Shown piece after piece: positions 35,131 through 43,610 of a stretch of DNA of 54,767 nt (positions are counted from its first letter, which is position 1; every line of letters begins with the position of its first letter). The position numbers and the translations under genes are program-made. The stretch is from positions 1 through 54,767 of the forward strand of contig NZ_JACZFS010000044.1 of assembly GCF_014904795.1 (NCBI RefSeq), read 5' to 3'. The notes under the pieces were generated by a model. It was not told the origin of the DNA, did not search any database, and saw only the letters and a list, made by a program, of their open reading frames with translations. This DNA is from Nisaea nitritireducens. GTDB taxonomy: Bacteria; Pseudomonadota; Alphaproteobacteria; Thalassobaculales; Thalassobaculaceae.

Positions 35131-36354
35131 ATGGCATCAACGTTGAAGCCGGAAGACGCAAAGCAGGTTGAGGAGGCGGTCACCTGGGCGCTCTCCAATG
35201 GCGAGCCGCTGGAAATTGTCGGGCGTGCCAGCAAGCGCGCTCTCGGGCGGCCATTCCAGGCCGAGACCGTGCTGGACCTGTCCGATCTTTCCGGTGTGAT
35301 CGACTATGAGCCGGCCGAACTTGTGCTCACCGCTTTTCCCTCCACCCCGATGGCCGAGGTGGAAAAGCTGCTGGCTGAAAACAACCAGATGCTTGCCTTC
35401 GAGCCGATGGATCTGACCGCGCTGCTCGGCGGCACAACCACCGTAGGCAGTCTTGCCGGCGCACTGATGATCAACAGTGGCGGACCACGCCGCATCAAGG
35501 CGGGTTCCGCCCGGGATCATCTGCTCGGGTTCGAGGCGGTCAGCGGCCGGGCCGAGCAGTTCAAGTCCGGCGCCCGGGTGGTGAAGAACGTCACCGGTTA
35601 CGATTTGCCGAAAGTGATCTGCGGCTCTTACGGCACGCTGGCGGCGGTCACCAAGATCGATGTGAAGGTCCTGCCGATGCCGGAGAAGGTCTATACCGTG
35701 CTGGTGCTCGGACTTGATGCCGGGGCGGCCGTCCGGGCGATGAGTGCCGCCATGAACAGCGCGCATGAAGTCTCGGCGGCTGCGTACGTGCCGGCAGATC
35801 TGAGCGGGAAGTCCGGTGTGTCCTATATCAAGGGCGCCGGTGCGTCCGTCACGGCACTGCGGATCGAGGGCTTCGGCCCATCCGTCGAGCGCCGCTGTGC
35901 TGATCTTCGTAGTGAATTGTCCGCGTTCGGCGCCGTCGAGGAACTTCACACGATGAACAGCCAGAGCTTCTGGCGTGAAGTCCGCGACGTGCACTATCTG
36001 GTCACGCCGATGCCCGATCCGGTCTGGCGCATTTCTGTGCCGCCCTCCGCCGGGGCCTCGGTTGGGGAGGCGCTGTCCGGGATGGATGGTGCCGCCTGGT
36101 TCTCCGACTGGGCAGGCGGCCTGATCTGGTTGCAGCTTCCGGCCTCGGACGATGCCGGTGCGGGCGCGGTGCGTGCCGCCGTTTCTGCTGCGGGCGGGCA
36201 TGCGACGCTGGTGCGCGCCGGACACGAGGTACGCGCGGCCGTCCCGGTTTTTCATCCGCAACCGGACGCAATTGCAGCGCTCAGCATGCGCCTCAAGGAA
36301 AGCTTCGATCCGAAACACATCCTCAACCCCGGCCGCATGTATGCGGGCGTCTGA
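35131..36354 (+). CDS. glcE: Glycolate oxidase subunit GlcE
   Basis: GlcE is the second FAD-domain subunit of glycolate oxidase, related to GlcD but shorter and lacking the full oxidase C domain. The 407 residues include VGRASKRALG, LGGTTTVGSLAGALMINSGG, and RVVKNVTGYDLPKVICGSYGTLAAVTKI, the typical GlcE signature, and end HILNPGRMYAGV. Residues about 180-350 are rich in Gly and Ala. It begins 36 bases after ppk2 and is followed 14 bases later by glcF, so the three are cotranscribed. Confidence 0.94.
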   Translation: MASTLKPEDAKQVEEAVTWALSNGEPLEIVGRASKRALGRPFQAETVLDLSDLSGVIDYEPAELVLTAFPSTPMAEVEKLLAENNQMLAFEPMDLTALLGGTTTVGSLAGALMINSGGPRRIKAGSARDHLLGFEAVSGRAEQFKSGARVVKNVTGYDLPKVICGSYGTLAAVTKIDVKVLPMPEKVYTVLVLGLDAGAAVRAMSAAMNSAHEVSAAAYVPADLSGKSGVSYIKGAGASVTALRIEGFGPSVERRCADLRSELSAFGAVEELHTMNSQSFWREVRDVHYLVTPMPDPVWRISVPPSAGASVGEALSGMDGAAWFSDWAGGLIWLQLPASDDAGAGAVRAAVSAAGGHATLVRAGHEVRAAVPVFHPQPDAIAALSMRLKESFDPKHILNPGRMYAGV

Positions 36355-36368
36355 GAGGGCGGGACATA

Positions 36369-37676
36369 ATGCAGACGAATTTTACACTCGCCCAACTCGC
36401 CGACCCGGCGGTTCAGGAATCCGAATCCATCCTGCGCAAGTGCGTGCATTGCGGATTTTGTACCGCGACTTGTCCGACCTTTGTGCTGCTCGGAGACGAG
36501 CTGGACAGTCCGCGCGGCCGGATTTACCTGATCAAGGACATGCTGGAGAACGGCAAGCCGGCCAATGACGAGGTGGTCCGGCATGTCGATCGCTGCCTCT
36601 CCTGCCTCTCCTGCATGACCACCTGTCCCTCCGGCGTGAACTACATGCATCTTGTCGATCATGCCCGGGCCCATATCGAGGAGACCTATACCCGGCCTTT
36701 GCTGGACCGTGCCTTGCGCTCCCTGCTGGCCTGGCTGCTGCCCTATCCGAACCGGTTCCGCTTTGCCCTGCTCGGGGCGGCAATGGCGCGGCCGTTTGCC
36801 GGTCTCTTCGGAGATGCTCTCGGTGGCCGGGTGAAGGCGATGCTGTCGCTCGCGCCGAAACAGCTTCCCGCGCGCAGTCCATTGGAGAAACCGGGCACCC
36901 ATGCTGCCGTGGGGCCGCGCAAACTCCGGGTGGCGATGCTGGCCGGCTGCGCCCAGAAGGCGCTGGCGGCGTCGATCAACGACGCGACCATTCGCATGCT
37001 GACCCGCCACAATGTCGAGGTGGTGGTGCCGAAAGATGCCGGCTGCTGCGGCGCGCTGACCCATCACATGGGGAAGGAAGAGGCAGCGATGGCCTCGGCC
37101 CGGGCGAACATTGATGCCTGGGCGGCGCTGGAGGAGCAGGAAGGCGGTCTTGATGCCGTCATCATCAATGCCTCCGGTTGCGGCACCACGGTGAAGGACT
37201 ACGGCTTTCTGCTGCGCGGGGATAAGGCCTATGCGGAGAAGGCGGCGCGGATTGCTTCCAAGGCGAAAGACATCACCGAGTTGCTTATAGAGCTGGATCT
37301 GCCGGAAAATAGCGCGGGGGACGGGCTCCGGGTGACCTATCATTCCGCCTGCTCCATGCAGCACGGCCAGAAGATCAAGAGCCTGCCCCAGGCCCTGCTG
37401 CGCAAGGCGGGCTTTGCGGTGAAGGACGTGCCGGAAGGGCATCTCTGTTGCGGCTCGGCCGGCACCTACAACATGCTGCAGCCGAAACTCGCCACCCGGC
37501 TGCGGGACCGCAAGCTGGCCAATATCGCCAAGACCGCGCCGGAAGTGATCGCGGCGGGCAATCTCGGTTGCATCACACAGATCGCGTCGGGCAGCGGCGT
37601 GCCGGTTGTGCATACGGTGGAACTGCTGGACTGGGCGACCGGTGGGCCGAAACCTGAGGCGCTCGAGAACGCGTGA
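36369..37676 (+). CDS. glcF: Glycolate oxidase iron-sulfur subunit GlcF
   Basis: GlcF carries electrons from the flavin subunits to the membrane quinone. The 435 residues contain two ferredoxin-type 4Fe-4S motifs (Cys25, 28, 31, 35 in CVHCGFCTATCP, and Cys76, 79, 82, 86 in CLSCLSCMTTCP). Two CCG-type Cys-rich domains follow (DAGCCGALTHHMG and GHLCCGSAGTYN). The length is complete. It is preceded by GlcE and followed by a TPR protein gene 45 bases on. With GlcD and GlcE it completes a glycolate oxidase. Confidence 0.96.
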   Translation: MQTNFTLAQLADPAVQESESILRKCVHCGFCTATCPTFVLLGDELDSPRGRIYLIKDMLENGKPANDEVVRHVDRCLSCLSCMTTCPSGVNYMHLVDHARAHIEETYTRPLLDRALRSLLAWLLPYPNRFRFALLGAAMARPFAGLFGDALGGRVKAMLSLAPKQLPARSPLEKPGTHAAVGPRKLRVAMLAGCAQKALAASINDATIRMLTRHNVEVVVPKDAGCCGALTHHMGKEEAAMASARANIDAWAALEEQEGGLDAVIINASGCGTTVKDYGFLLRGDKAYAEKAARIASKAKDITELLIELDLPENSAGDGLRVTYHSACSMQHGQKIKSLPQALLRKAGFAVKDVPEGHLCCGSAGTYNMLQPKLATRLRDRKLANIAKTAPEVIAAGNLGCITQIASGSGVPVVHTVELLDWATGGPKPEALENA

Positions 37677-37721
37677 TCGGAAAGCCCTTGGCTGGACTGG
37701 ATCGGGATCTATCTCAGAATT

Positions 37722-38273
37722 ATGCAGAGACTGATCCTCGCGGCCCTGTTTGCCATCTTCCTGTCCTCCGCGGTTTCGGCGGACCAGACAGACACGCGGC
37801 TCGACCCGTTGTTTGCCGAGCTTAAGACCGCCGCCTCGATCACCGATGCTCGCTATATCGAGCGAGAGATCTGGGCCATCTGGTCCCAGCATGGCTCGGA
37901 CGCGGAAATCGATCTGCGTTTCCAGCGCGGCGTATTGCTGATGAATGCGGGACGGCTGGAGGAAGCGGCTCGGGTTTTCAGCACTATCCTTGAGGTCGAT
38001 CCCGAATTTGCCGAAGCCTGGAACAAACGCGCGACCCTGCTCTATCTCATGGGAGACGTGGCGGGATCGGTGCGGGACATCGAGCGCACGCTGGCGCTCG
38101 AGCCCCGTCATTTTGGCGCGCTGTCCGGTCTCGGCCTGATCTATGAGCAGATCGAAAGCGCCGATGGCGCCATCAAGGCTTTCACCGCCGCACTCGAAAT
38201 CAACCCGCACATGCCCTGGATCGCCGAACGGCTGGAAGCTCTGGAAGAGCAGCTGGAAGGCGAGCCGCTCTAG
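37722..38273 (+). CDS. Secreted TPR-repeat protein
   Basis: The 183-residue protein starts with a signal peptide (MQRLILAALFAIFLSSAVSA, cleavage likely after ASVSA-type residue 20) and continues with TPR helices: EIDLRFQRGVLLMNAGRL, PEFAEAWNKRATLLYLMGDV and PRHFGALSGLGLIYEQIE. It should lie in the periplasm and bind another protein. It follows glcF by 45 bases and may share its transcript. Proteins of this layout are common in alphaproteobacteria and no role in glycolate oxidation is known to me. Confidence 0.82.
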   Translation: MQRLILAALFAIFLSSAVSADQTDTRLDPLFAELKTAASITDARYIEREIWAIWSQHGSDAEIDLRFQRGVLLMNAGRLEEAARVFSTILEVDPEFAEAWNKRATLLYLMGDVAGSVRDIERTLALEPRHFGALSGLGLIYEQIESADGAIKAFTAALEINPHMPWIAERLEALEEQLEGEPL

Positions 38274-38418
38274 TTCGACTTGACGCAGATCTGTTTCAGC
38301 ATCAGCCAGTCCCTGAAAATAGTGCGACGCACTTTCGGGCGGCTCCACCTTGTCTGTGGTCGCTTCCGGTTGTATCGCTAGGCGTCCGACACTAGATCCT
38401 TCCCGAAAGGCTTGCCCC

Positions 38419-39747
38419 ATGTCCTCCTACGATCTGATCATCAAGAACGGAACCGTCGCCACGCCCGGCGCGATCGAGGCGATGGATGTTGCGGTGAAGG
38501 GCGGCAAGATCGCCGGGCTTGGGAGTTTCGATGCCGGATCGGCGGCCGAGGTGTTTGATGCTACGGGCCTGCATGTGTTGCCCGGCGTGATTGACACCCA
38601 GGTGCATTTCCGGGAGCCGGGTGCGGAGCACAAGGAAGACATCGCGCACGGCACCATGGCAGCGGCCATGGGTGGCGTGACGGCGATTTTCGAGATGCCG
38701 AACACCAACCCGCTGACACTCTCGCCGGAAACCCACGCGGACAAGATCGCTCGGGGCGAGGCTGGCGGCTGGGTTGATTTCGCCTTCTTCGTCGGCGGCT
38801 CGGCGGAGAATGTCGGCAAGCTTCATGAATACGAGAACCTGCCGGGCTGTCCTGGCATCAAGATTTTCATGGGCTCCTCGACCGGCTCCCTGCTGGCGAA
38901 GGACGACGAGACCCTGGCGAAGATCCTCGCCGACGGCCGCCGCCGCTTCGCCGTGCATGCCGAGGACGAATACCGGCTGGAAGAGCGGAAGCATATCGCC
39001 GAGAAAGAGGGCCATCCCCGCGTCCACAATATCTGGCGCGACGAGGAAACCGCTGTCCTGGCGACCAACCGCATTCTGAAACTCGCCCGTGCGGCTGGAC
39101 GGCCCGTTCATATCCTGCATGTGACGACGGCGGAGGAGATGGACATCCTCGCCGCCAACAAGGATATCGCCACTGTCGAAGTGACGCCGAACCACCTCAC
39201 TCTGGCGGCGCCGGACTGTTACGAGGAACTCGGCTCGCTCGCCCAGATGAACCCGCCGGTGCGTGAGAAGCATCATCAGGATGCCCTCTGGCGCGCCATC
39301 GAACAGGGTGTTGTCGACGTGATCGGCTCCGATCACGCGCCGCACACGCTGGAAGAAAAGGCGAAGCCGTATCCGCAGACGCCGAGCGGCATGACAGGTG
39401 TGCAGACGCTGCTGGTCAACATGCTGAACCATGTGAACGAGGGACGCCTGTCGCTGCGCCGTCTGGTCGAGCTGACCTCGGCCGGCCCTCAGCGGGTCTA
39501 CAACATCGCCTGCAAGGGCCGGATCGCCAAAGGCTACGATGCCGATTTCGCCATCGTCGACCTGAAGGCAAAGCGCACCATCACGAACGACTGGATCGCC
39601 AGCAAGTGCGGCTGGACGCCCTATGACGGCAAGAAAGTCACGGGCTGGGTGATGGCGACACTGGTGCGCGGTAATGTCGTGATGCGCGAAGATGAGCTGG
39701 TCGGCAAGGCAACTGGTGCGCCGGTCAGGTTCGTCGAGACACTGTGA
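38419..39747 (+). CDS. Dihydroorotase-family amidohydrolase
   Basis: The 442-residue protein belongs to the dihydroorotase/hydantoinase superfamily of metal-dependent cyclic amidases. It shows GVIDTQVHFREPG near residue 56, the lysine that is carboxylated in GIKIFMGSSTG, VLHVTTAEE-type His (HILHVTT), TPNHLTLA and the catalytic Asp in IGSDHAPHTLEEK. The normal first His-x-His metal pair reads Gln61-x-His63 here, a known feature of one alphaproteobacterial dihydroorotase subfamily, so metal binding may differ. ATG 38419 is chosen at the conserved N-terminus; the frame is open upstream to 38350. It overlaps the following GNAT gene by 4 bases. Assignment to pyrimidine synthesis (PyrC) is likely but not certain. 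Confidence 0.85.
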   Translation: MSSYDLIIKNGTVATPGAIEAMDVAVKGGKIAGLGSFDAGSAAEVFDATGLHVLPGVIDTQVHFREPGAEHKEDIAHGTMAAAMGGVTAIFEMPNTNPLTLSPETHADKIARGEAGGWVDFAFFVGGSAENVGKLHEYENLPGCPGIKIFMGSSTGSLLAKDDETLAKILADGRRRFAVHAEDEYRLEERKHIAEKEGHPRVHNIWRDEETAVLATNRILKLARAAGRPVHILHVTTAEEMDILAANKDIATVEVTPNHLTLAAPDCYEELGSLAQMNPPVREKHHQDALWRAIEQGVVDVIGSDHAPHTLEEKAKPYPQTPSGMTGVQTLLVNMLNHVNEGRLSLRRLVELTSAGPQRVYNIACKGRIAKGYDADFAIVDLKAKRTITNDWIASKCGWTPYDGKKVTGWVMATLVRGNVVMREDELVGKATGAPVRFVETL

Positions 39748-40223
39748 CGGGCATTCTCATCCGCCCGGCGCGCCCAGAAGATGCGGAAGTCGCGGGGCAG
39801 GCCGGATATTCAGCTTGGCTGAAAGGTATAGGGCCGATCGTGCCCGAGGAAACACGTTTGCTTATCGGCGAAGAGAGTTTCGCTTCTTTCATTTCGGGGA
39901 CGCCAGAGCAGATCCTTGTCGCGGAGCGGGCGGGCCAAATCGCTGGGATGGGAGCCACCGAGTCTGGTAATAATTACATCTCCGACATCTGGGTCGCGCC
40001 CGAGCACGAAGGCCACGGAATCGGTCGAGAGTTGGTGCGGGCGCTGGAAGCACGTATCGCTGCACGTGGCTATAAGGTAGCGACGATCTCGGTCCTGAGC
40101 GAGAATGCACGAGCGCTCTCGCTCTACCGGCACCTTGGTTACACGCTCGTTTCCGAGGGGATCGAATATCGTGAGCATCTCCGGTGCGAGCTGGAGACGA
40201 CGAAGCTCGAAAAGAAACTCTGA
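39744..40223 (+). CDS. GNAT N-acetyltransferase
   Basis: The 159-residue GNAT domain starts IRPARPEDAEVAGQAGYSAW and has the acetyl-CoA loop VAPEHEGHGIGRELVRALEARIAARGY and the C-terminal ENARALSLYRHLGYTLVSEGIEY, all standard. It begins at GTG 39744, overlapping the dihydroorotase-family stop by 4 bases (GTGA), so translation is probably coupled. The target could be a small molecule or a protein N-terminus; nothing in the sequence decides. Confidence 0.85.
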   Translation: MTGILIRPARPEDAEVAGQAGYSAWLKGIGPIVPEETRLLIGEESFASFISGTPEQILVAERAGQIAGMGATESGNNYISDIWVAPEHEGHGIGRELVRALEARIAARGYKVATISVLSENARALSLYRHLGYTLVSEGIEYREHLRCELETTKLEKKL

Positions 40224-40356
40224 GCTCGTTCCATGCCGGATCGCCATCGAACACGTTCCGCAGTGCAGCATTGAAGTGTGGGACTCGTCCCCCGATTTCT
40301 GCTAGGGAAAATCAAAGCCGTACACGCGCGGCGCAGAAAATCAGGGAGAAAGTCTC

Positions 40357-41523
40357 ATGACCGGATGTATCGTCGGCTGGTCCCATATGCCTTTTGGCAG
40401 GCATGAGGGCGAAGATGTCGAGAGCATGATCGTCAAGGTTGCTTCGGAAGCTGTGGCTGATGCGGGCTTCGAGCCGAAAGACGTCGATGCTGTCTATCTT
40501 GGCCATTTCAATGGCGGCTTCTCGCCCCAGGACTTCACCGCGAGCCTGGTATTCCAGAGCTCCGACGATTTCCGCTTCAAGCCGGCGACCCGGGTCGAGA
40601 ATGCCTGCGCGACCGGCAGTGCCGCCGTGCATCAGGGGCTGAACCTGATTGCCGCGAAGAAAGCGCGCGTCGTGCTCTGCGTCGGTGTCGAGCAGATGAC
40701 CAAGCTGCCGGGCAAGCAGATCGGCGAAACGCTGCTGAAGGCGAGCTATCTGAAGGAAGAGGCCGGTATTGAAGGCGGTTTCGCCGGTGTCTTCGGTCAG
40801 ATAGCCCAGGCCTATTATCAGCGCCATGGCGACCAGTCCGACGCGCTGGCCATGATCGCGGCGAAGAACCATGCCAACGGCGTGCACAATCCCTATGCCC
40901 AGATGCGCAAGGACCTCGGCTACGAGTTCTGCCGGAACGAGTCCGAGAAGAACCCGTTTGTTGCCGGCCCGCTGAAGCGCACCGATTGCTCGCTGGTCTC
41001 CGACGGAGCGGCGGCGCTGGTGCTGACCGATGTCGAGACGGCGCTCGGCCGGGACAAGGCCATTGCCTTCCGGGCAGCGGCGCAGGTGAACGACTTCCTG
41101 CCGCTGTCCAAGCGCGACATCGTCAAGTTCGAAGGCTGTGGCGAGGCCTGGCGGCAGGCGCTCGGCACCGCCGGGGTCGGTCTGGACGATCTCAGCTTCG
41201 TTGAGACCCATGACTGCTTCACCATCGCCGAGCTGATCGAGTACGAAGCGATGGGCCTGACCGCACCGGGCCAGGGTGCCCGTGCCGTCAAGGAAGGCTG
41301 GACCCACAAGGATGGCAAGCTGCCGGTCAATCCGTCCGGCGGCCTGAAGGCCAAGGGGCATCCGATCGGAGCCACCGGCGTTTCCATGCACGTCCTGACC
41401 TCCATGCAATTGCGGGGCGATGCCGGCGACATGCAGATCCAGGGCGCCAAGATGGGCGGTATCTTCAACATGGGCGGGGCCGCCGTGGCGAACTACGTCT
41501 CGATCCTCGAACCGCTGCGTTAA
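40357..41523 (+). CDS. Thiolase-family acetyl-CoA acyltransferase (SCP2 type)
   Basis: The 388-residue thiolase has the active-site Cys in VENACATGSAAVHQG, the His in ETHDCFTIAELIEYEAMG and the C-terminal motif NPSGGLKAKGHPIGATG. The HDCF segment and overall pattern match SCP-2-type thiolases, which cleave or condense branched or bulky acyl-CoAs. It follows GGGAGAAAG, a good ribosome binding site. A GNAT gene starts 9 bases on, then acuI, so the three form a short operon likely concerned with acyl-CoA breakdown. Confidence 0.92.
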   Translation: MTGCIVGWSHMPFGRHEGEDVESMIVKVASEAVADAGFEPKDVDAVYLGHFNGGFSPQDFTASLVFQSSDDFRFKPATRVENACATGSAAVHQGLNLIAAKKARVVLCVGVEQMTKLPGKQIGETLLKASYLKEEAGIEGGFAGVFGQIAQAYYQRHGDQSDALAMIAAKNHANGVHNPYAQMRKDLGYEFCRNESEKNPFVAGPLKRTDCSLVSDGAAALVLTDVETALGRDKAIAFRAAAQVNDFLPLSKRDIVKFEGCGEAWRQALGTAGVGLDDLSFVETHDCFTIAELIEYEAMGLTAPGQGARAVKEGWTHKDGKLPVNPSGGLKAKGHPIGATGVSMHVLTSMQLRGDAGDMQIQGAKMGGIFNMGGAAVANYVSILEPLR

Positions 41524-41532
41524 AGGCTATCA

Positions 41533-42072
41533 ATGACTGACGGTACCGGCGGCCCGTGCCGGCTGGCACGCCCGGACGAGATCGAAATCGTCCGGGACAT
41601 CCAGCGGGCAGCGGGCCGCATGTTTCTTGAAACACCATATCCGGAAGCAGCCGGCGATCCGGTTGACGACGCGGAGACTTTGGCTGCGGCGCAGGATAAT
41701 TGGTGGCTCTGGGTTGCGGTCGATGCTGATGACCGTCCGGTCGGTGCGGCGCACCTCAAGATATTGGGGGACGGGCTGCATCTTCGTGAACTGGACGTGC
41801 ATCCGGACCATGCCGGCGCGCGTTTGGGCGCTGCAATCCTGAATGCGGTAGAGCGCTTCTTCGCCGGCCGGGGCATCCCATATATCAGCCTGACAACCTT
41901 CATCGATGTGCCGTGGAATGCGCCTTATTATGAGCGCATCGGTTTCGGCATCGTGGCACCGGAAGAAATGGACGAGCCGCTTCGGCTCGCCTGGCAATCG
42001 GAAGTGGCGAATTTTCCGAGCGAAAAACGGGTGGCGATGCGAAAGCCATTCGGAGCAGGGGGGAACAGATGA
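41533..42072 (+). CDS. GNAT N-acetyltransferase
   Basis: The 179-residue GNAT protein has RLARPDEIEIVRDIQRAAG at the start, acetyl-CoA loop VHPDHAGARLGAAILNAVERFFAGRG and the C-terminal WNAPYYERIGFGIV. It sits between the thiolase gene (9 bases) and acuI (4-base ATGA overlap), so it is cotranscribed with both. It may acetylate a metabolite or regulate an acyl-CoA enzyme; this is inference from position. Confidence 0.85.
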   Translation: MTDGTGGPCRLARPDEIEIVRDIQRAAGRMFLETPYPEAAGDPVDDAETLAAAQDNWWLWVAVDADDRPVGAAHLKILGDGLHLRELDVHPDHAGARLGAAILNAVERFFAGRGIPYISLTTFIDVPWNAPYYERIGFGIVAPEEMDEPLRLAWQSEVANFPSEKRVAMRKPFGAGGNR

Positions 42073-43067
42073 GCGACACATTCAAAGCCGTGCTGCTGCG
42101 CGAGGCGGACAAAAAGGTTACGGCAGCGATCGAACAGGTGCCGATGGCGGATCTGCCAGACGGCGATGTGACGGTGCGCGTTTCCTACACCACGCTGAAC
42201 TACAAGGACGGGATGGTGCTGAACGGGATCGGCCGGCTGGTGCGGACTTACCCGCATATTCCGGGTGTTGATTTCTCCGGCACCGTCGAGACTTCCGAGA
42301 ATCCCGATTTCAAACCGGGCGACAAGGTCGTGCTGACCGGTTGGCGCGTTGGTGAGATGCACTGGGGCGGCTATGCCGAACTGGCCCGGGTGAAGGGCGA
42401 CTGGCTGGTCAAGCTGCCGGACGGGATCGGGCTCGACGACGCCATGGCAATCGGCACTGCAGGTTTCACTGCGATGCTGGCTGTAGACACGCTGGAACGG
42501 CATGGCATGACGAAGGATCAGGGCGAGGTGCTGGTAACCGGGGCGGCCGGCGGTGTCGGCAGTGTCGCGACCGCGATCCTTTCCAATCTTGGCTACAGCG
42601 TTGCCGGCTCGACCGGACGGCCGGATCAGGCGGATTACCTCCGTGATCTCGGCGTCTCCCAGGTGATCGACCGGGCCGAACTGGCGGAGGCGCCGTCACG
42701 CCCTCTGGCGGCCGAACGGTTTGCCGGATGCATCGACAATGTCGCCGGCACAACGCTTTCGAACCTGCTGACCCAGATGAAATACGGCAGTGCTGTTGCC
42801 GCGGTCGGCCTTGCCGGCGGGAACGATCTGAACACCACCGTGCTGCCCTTCCTGCTGCGTGGCGTCAGCATCCTCGGCATCGACAGCGTGATGTGCCCGA
42901 AAGAGCGCAGGCTGCAGGTCTGGCAGCGGATCGCGAAGGAGCTTCCGATGCGGAAGCTGCATCACATGATCGAGCGCCACACGATGGAAGATCTGCCGGA
43001 ACTCGGCAAGGCCATCCTCAAGGGCGCCGTCCGCGGCCGGACGGTAATTGAGATCGCCGGCGGCTGA
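42069..43067 (+). CDS. acuI: Acrylyl-CoA reductase AcuI-type oxidoreductase
   Basis: This 332-residue medium-chain dehydrogenase/reductase lacks the zinc ligands of alcohol dehydrogenases. The sequence SYTTLNYKDGMVLNGIGRLVR, PHIPGVDFSGTVE, VVLTGWRVGEMHWGGYAE and the NADPH loop VTGAAGGVGSVA is that of AcuI/YhdH, which reduces toxic acryloyl-CoA to propionyl-CoA with NADPH. Marine alphaproteobacteria use it during dimethylsulfoniopropionate or 3-hydroxypropionate breakdown. No DMSP lyase is in the window, so the source of acryloyl-CoA is open. It overlaps the GNAT gene by 4 bases. Confidence 0.9.
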   Translation: MSDTFKAVLLREADKKVTAAIEQVPMADLPDGDVTVRVSYTTLNYKDGMVLNGIGRLVRTYPHIPGVDFSGTVETSENPDFKPGDKVVLTGWRVGEMHWGGYAELARVKGDWLVKLPDGIGLDDAMAIGTAGFTAMLAVDTLERHGMTKDQGEVLVTGAAGGVGSVATAILSNLGYSVAGSTGRPDQADYLRDLGVSQVIDRAELAEAPSRPLAAERFAGCIDNVAGTTLSNLLTQMKYGSAVAAVGLAGGNDLNTTVLPFLLRGVSILGIDSVMCPKERRLQVWQRIAKELPMRKLHHMIERHTMEDLPELGKAILKGAVRGRTVIEIAGG

Positions 43068-43082
43068 GGTCGGCGAGGAGCG

Positions 43083-43451
43083 TCACCACTTCCTCAGGAA
43101 TCGATCGGCGTCCCACATGGCACGCGAGAAATCGTTGCTCTTGCCCGATGGTGAGGCCAATTCGGCGATGTCTCCGAAGATCGTTCTGGCACCGTTTCCA
43201 CCGGAGACCCCGTCGAGGTCCGTGTCATCAAGATCTCCGTCGGCGCCGGACTCGGTATTGACGGCCCGCGTAGCGGCTAACCGAAAGGCCGCAGCATCGT
43301 CGGCCGTAACCGAATAGCCCTTCGCAGTGACAAATTGTGCGACGGTTTCGTCAGTCGCGCTGCCATCATCGTCCTGAACCAATTTGTAGAAGCTTCCGGC
43401 AAGAGCCTCGTCTTCCTGTACGGCCTTCATGAAGGCGACCATTCCCTGCAT
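43083..43451 (-). CDS. Nif11-like leader, double-glycine RiPP precursor candidate
   Basis: This 122-residue protein has the Nif11-type leader: MQGMVAFMKAVQEDEALAGSF at the start, AKGYSVTADDAAAF in the middle and a terminal LDDTDLDGVSGG at residues 74-85, where leaders are cut by a peptidase-containing transporter. The remaining 37 residues (86-122), starting NGARTIFGDIAELAS, would be the core. The core is polar, has four Ser/Thr and no Cys, and two Trp near its C-terminus. An AGGGAACAGGAACA ribosome binding site precedes the ATG. No modification enzyme or peptidase transporter gene is nearby. It could be an orphan precursor or a Nif11 protein with another role. It is convergent with acuI, 15 bases apart. 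Confidence 0.72.
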   Translation of the reverse strand: MQGMVAFMKAVQEDEALAGSFYKLVQDDDGSATDETVAQFVTAKGYSVTADDAAAFRLAATRAVNTESGADGDLDDTDLDGVSGGNGARTIFGDIAELASPSGKSNDFSRAMWDADRFLRKW

Positions 43452-43610
43452 TGTTCCTGTTCCCTTTCCAATGGACTGACTGGTGTGTTGTAGGGCTTCA
43501 GGGTAATCAGGAAGGGCAGGCTGGGCCGTACCATATGTTTATTAAACGTGACCGCATGTTCTTTCATTCCGGCGGCGAATGGCATGATCGAGCGACAACA
43601 CGCCTTAGTG
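43452..43610. other. Intergenic region upstream of the Nif11-like gene
   Basis: This 159-base gap lies between the SDR stop and the Nif11-like start on the same strand. It is long enough for the Nif11-like promoter. I see no clear hairpin or consensus promoter in it. Confidence 0.4.

Noticed and set aside
36252-38420. A 722-codon minus-strand frame
   Set aside because: It is antisense to glcF and the TPR gene, is rich in Arg, Gly and Gln as shadow frames are in GC-rich DNA, and has no domain.
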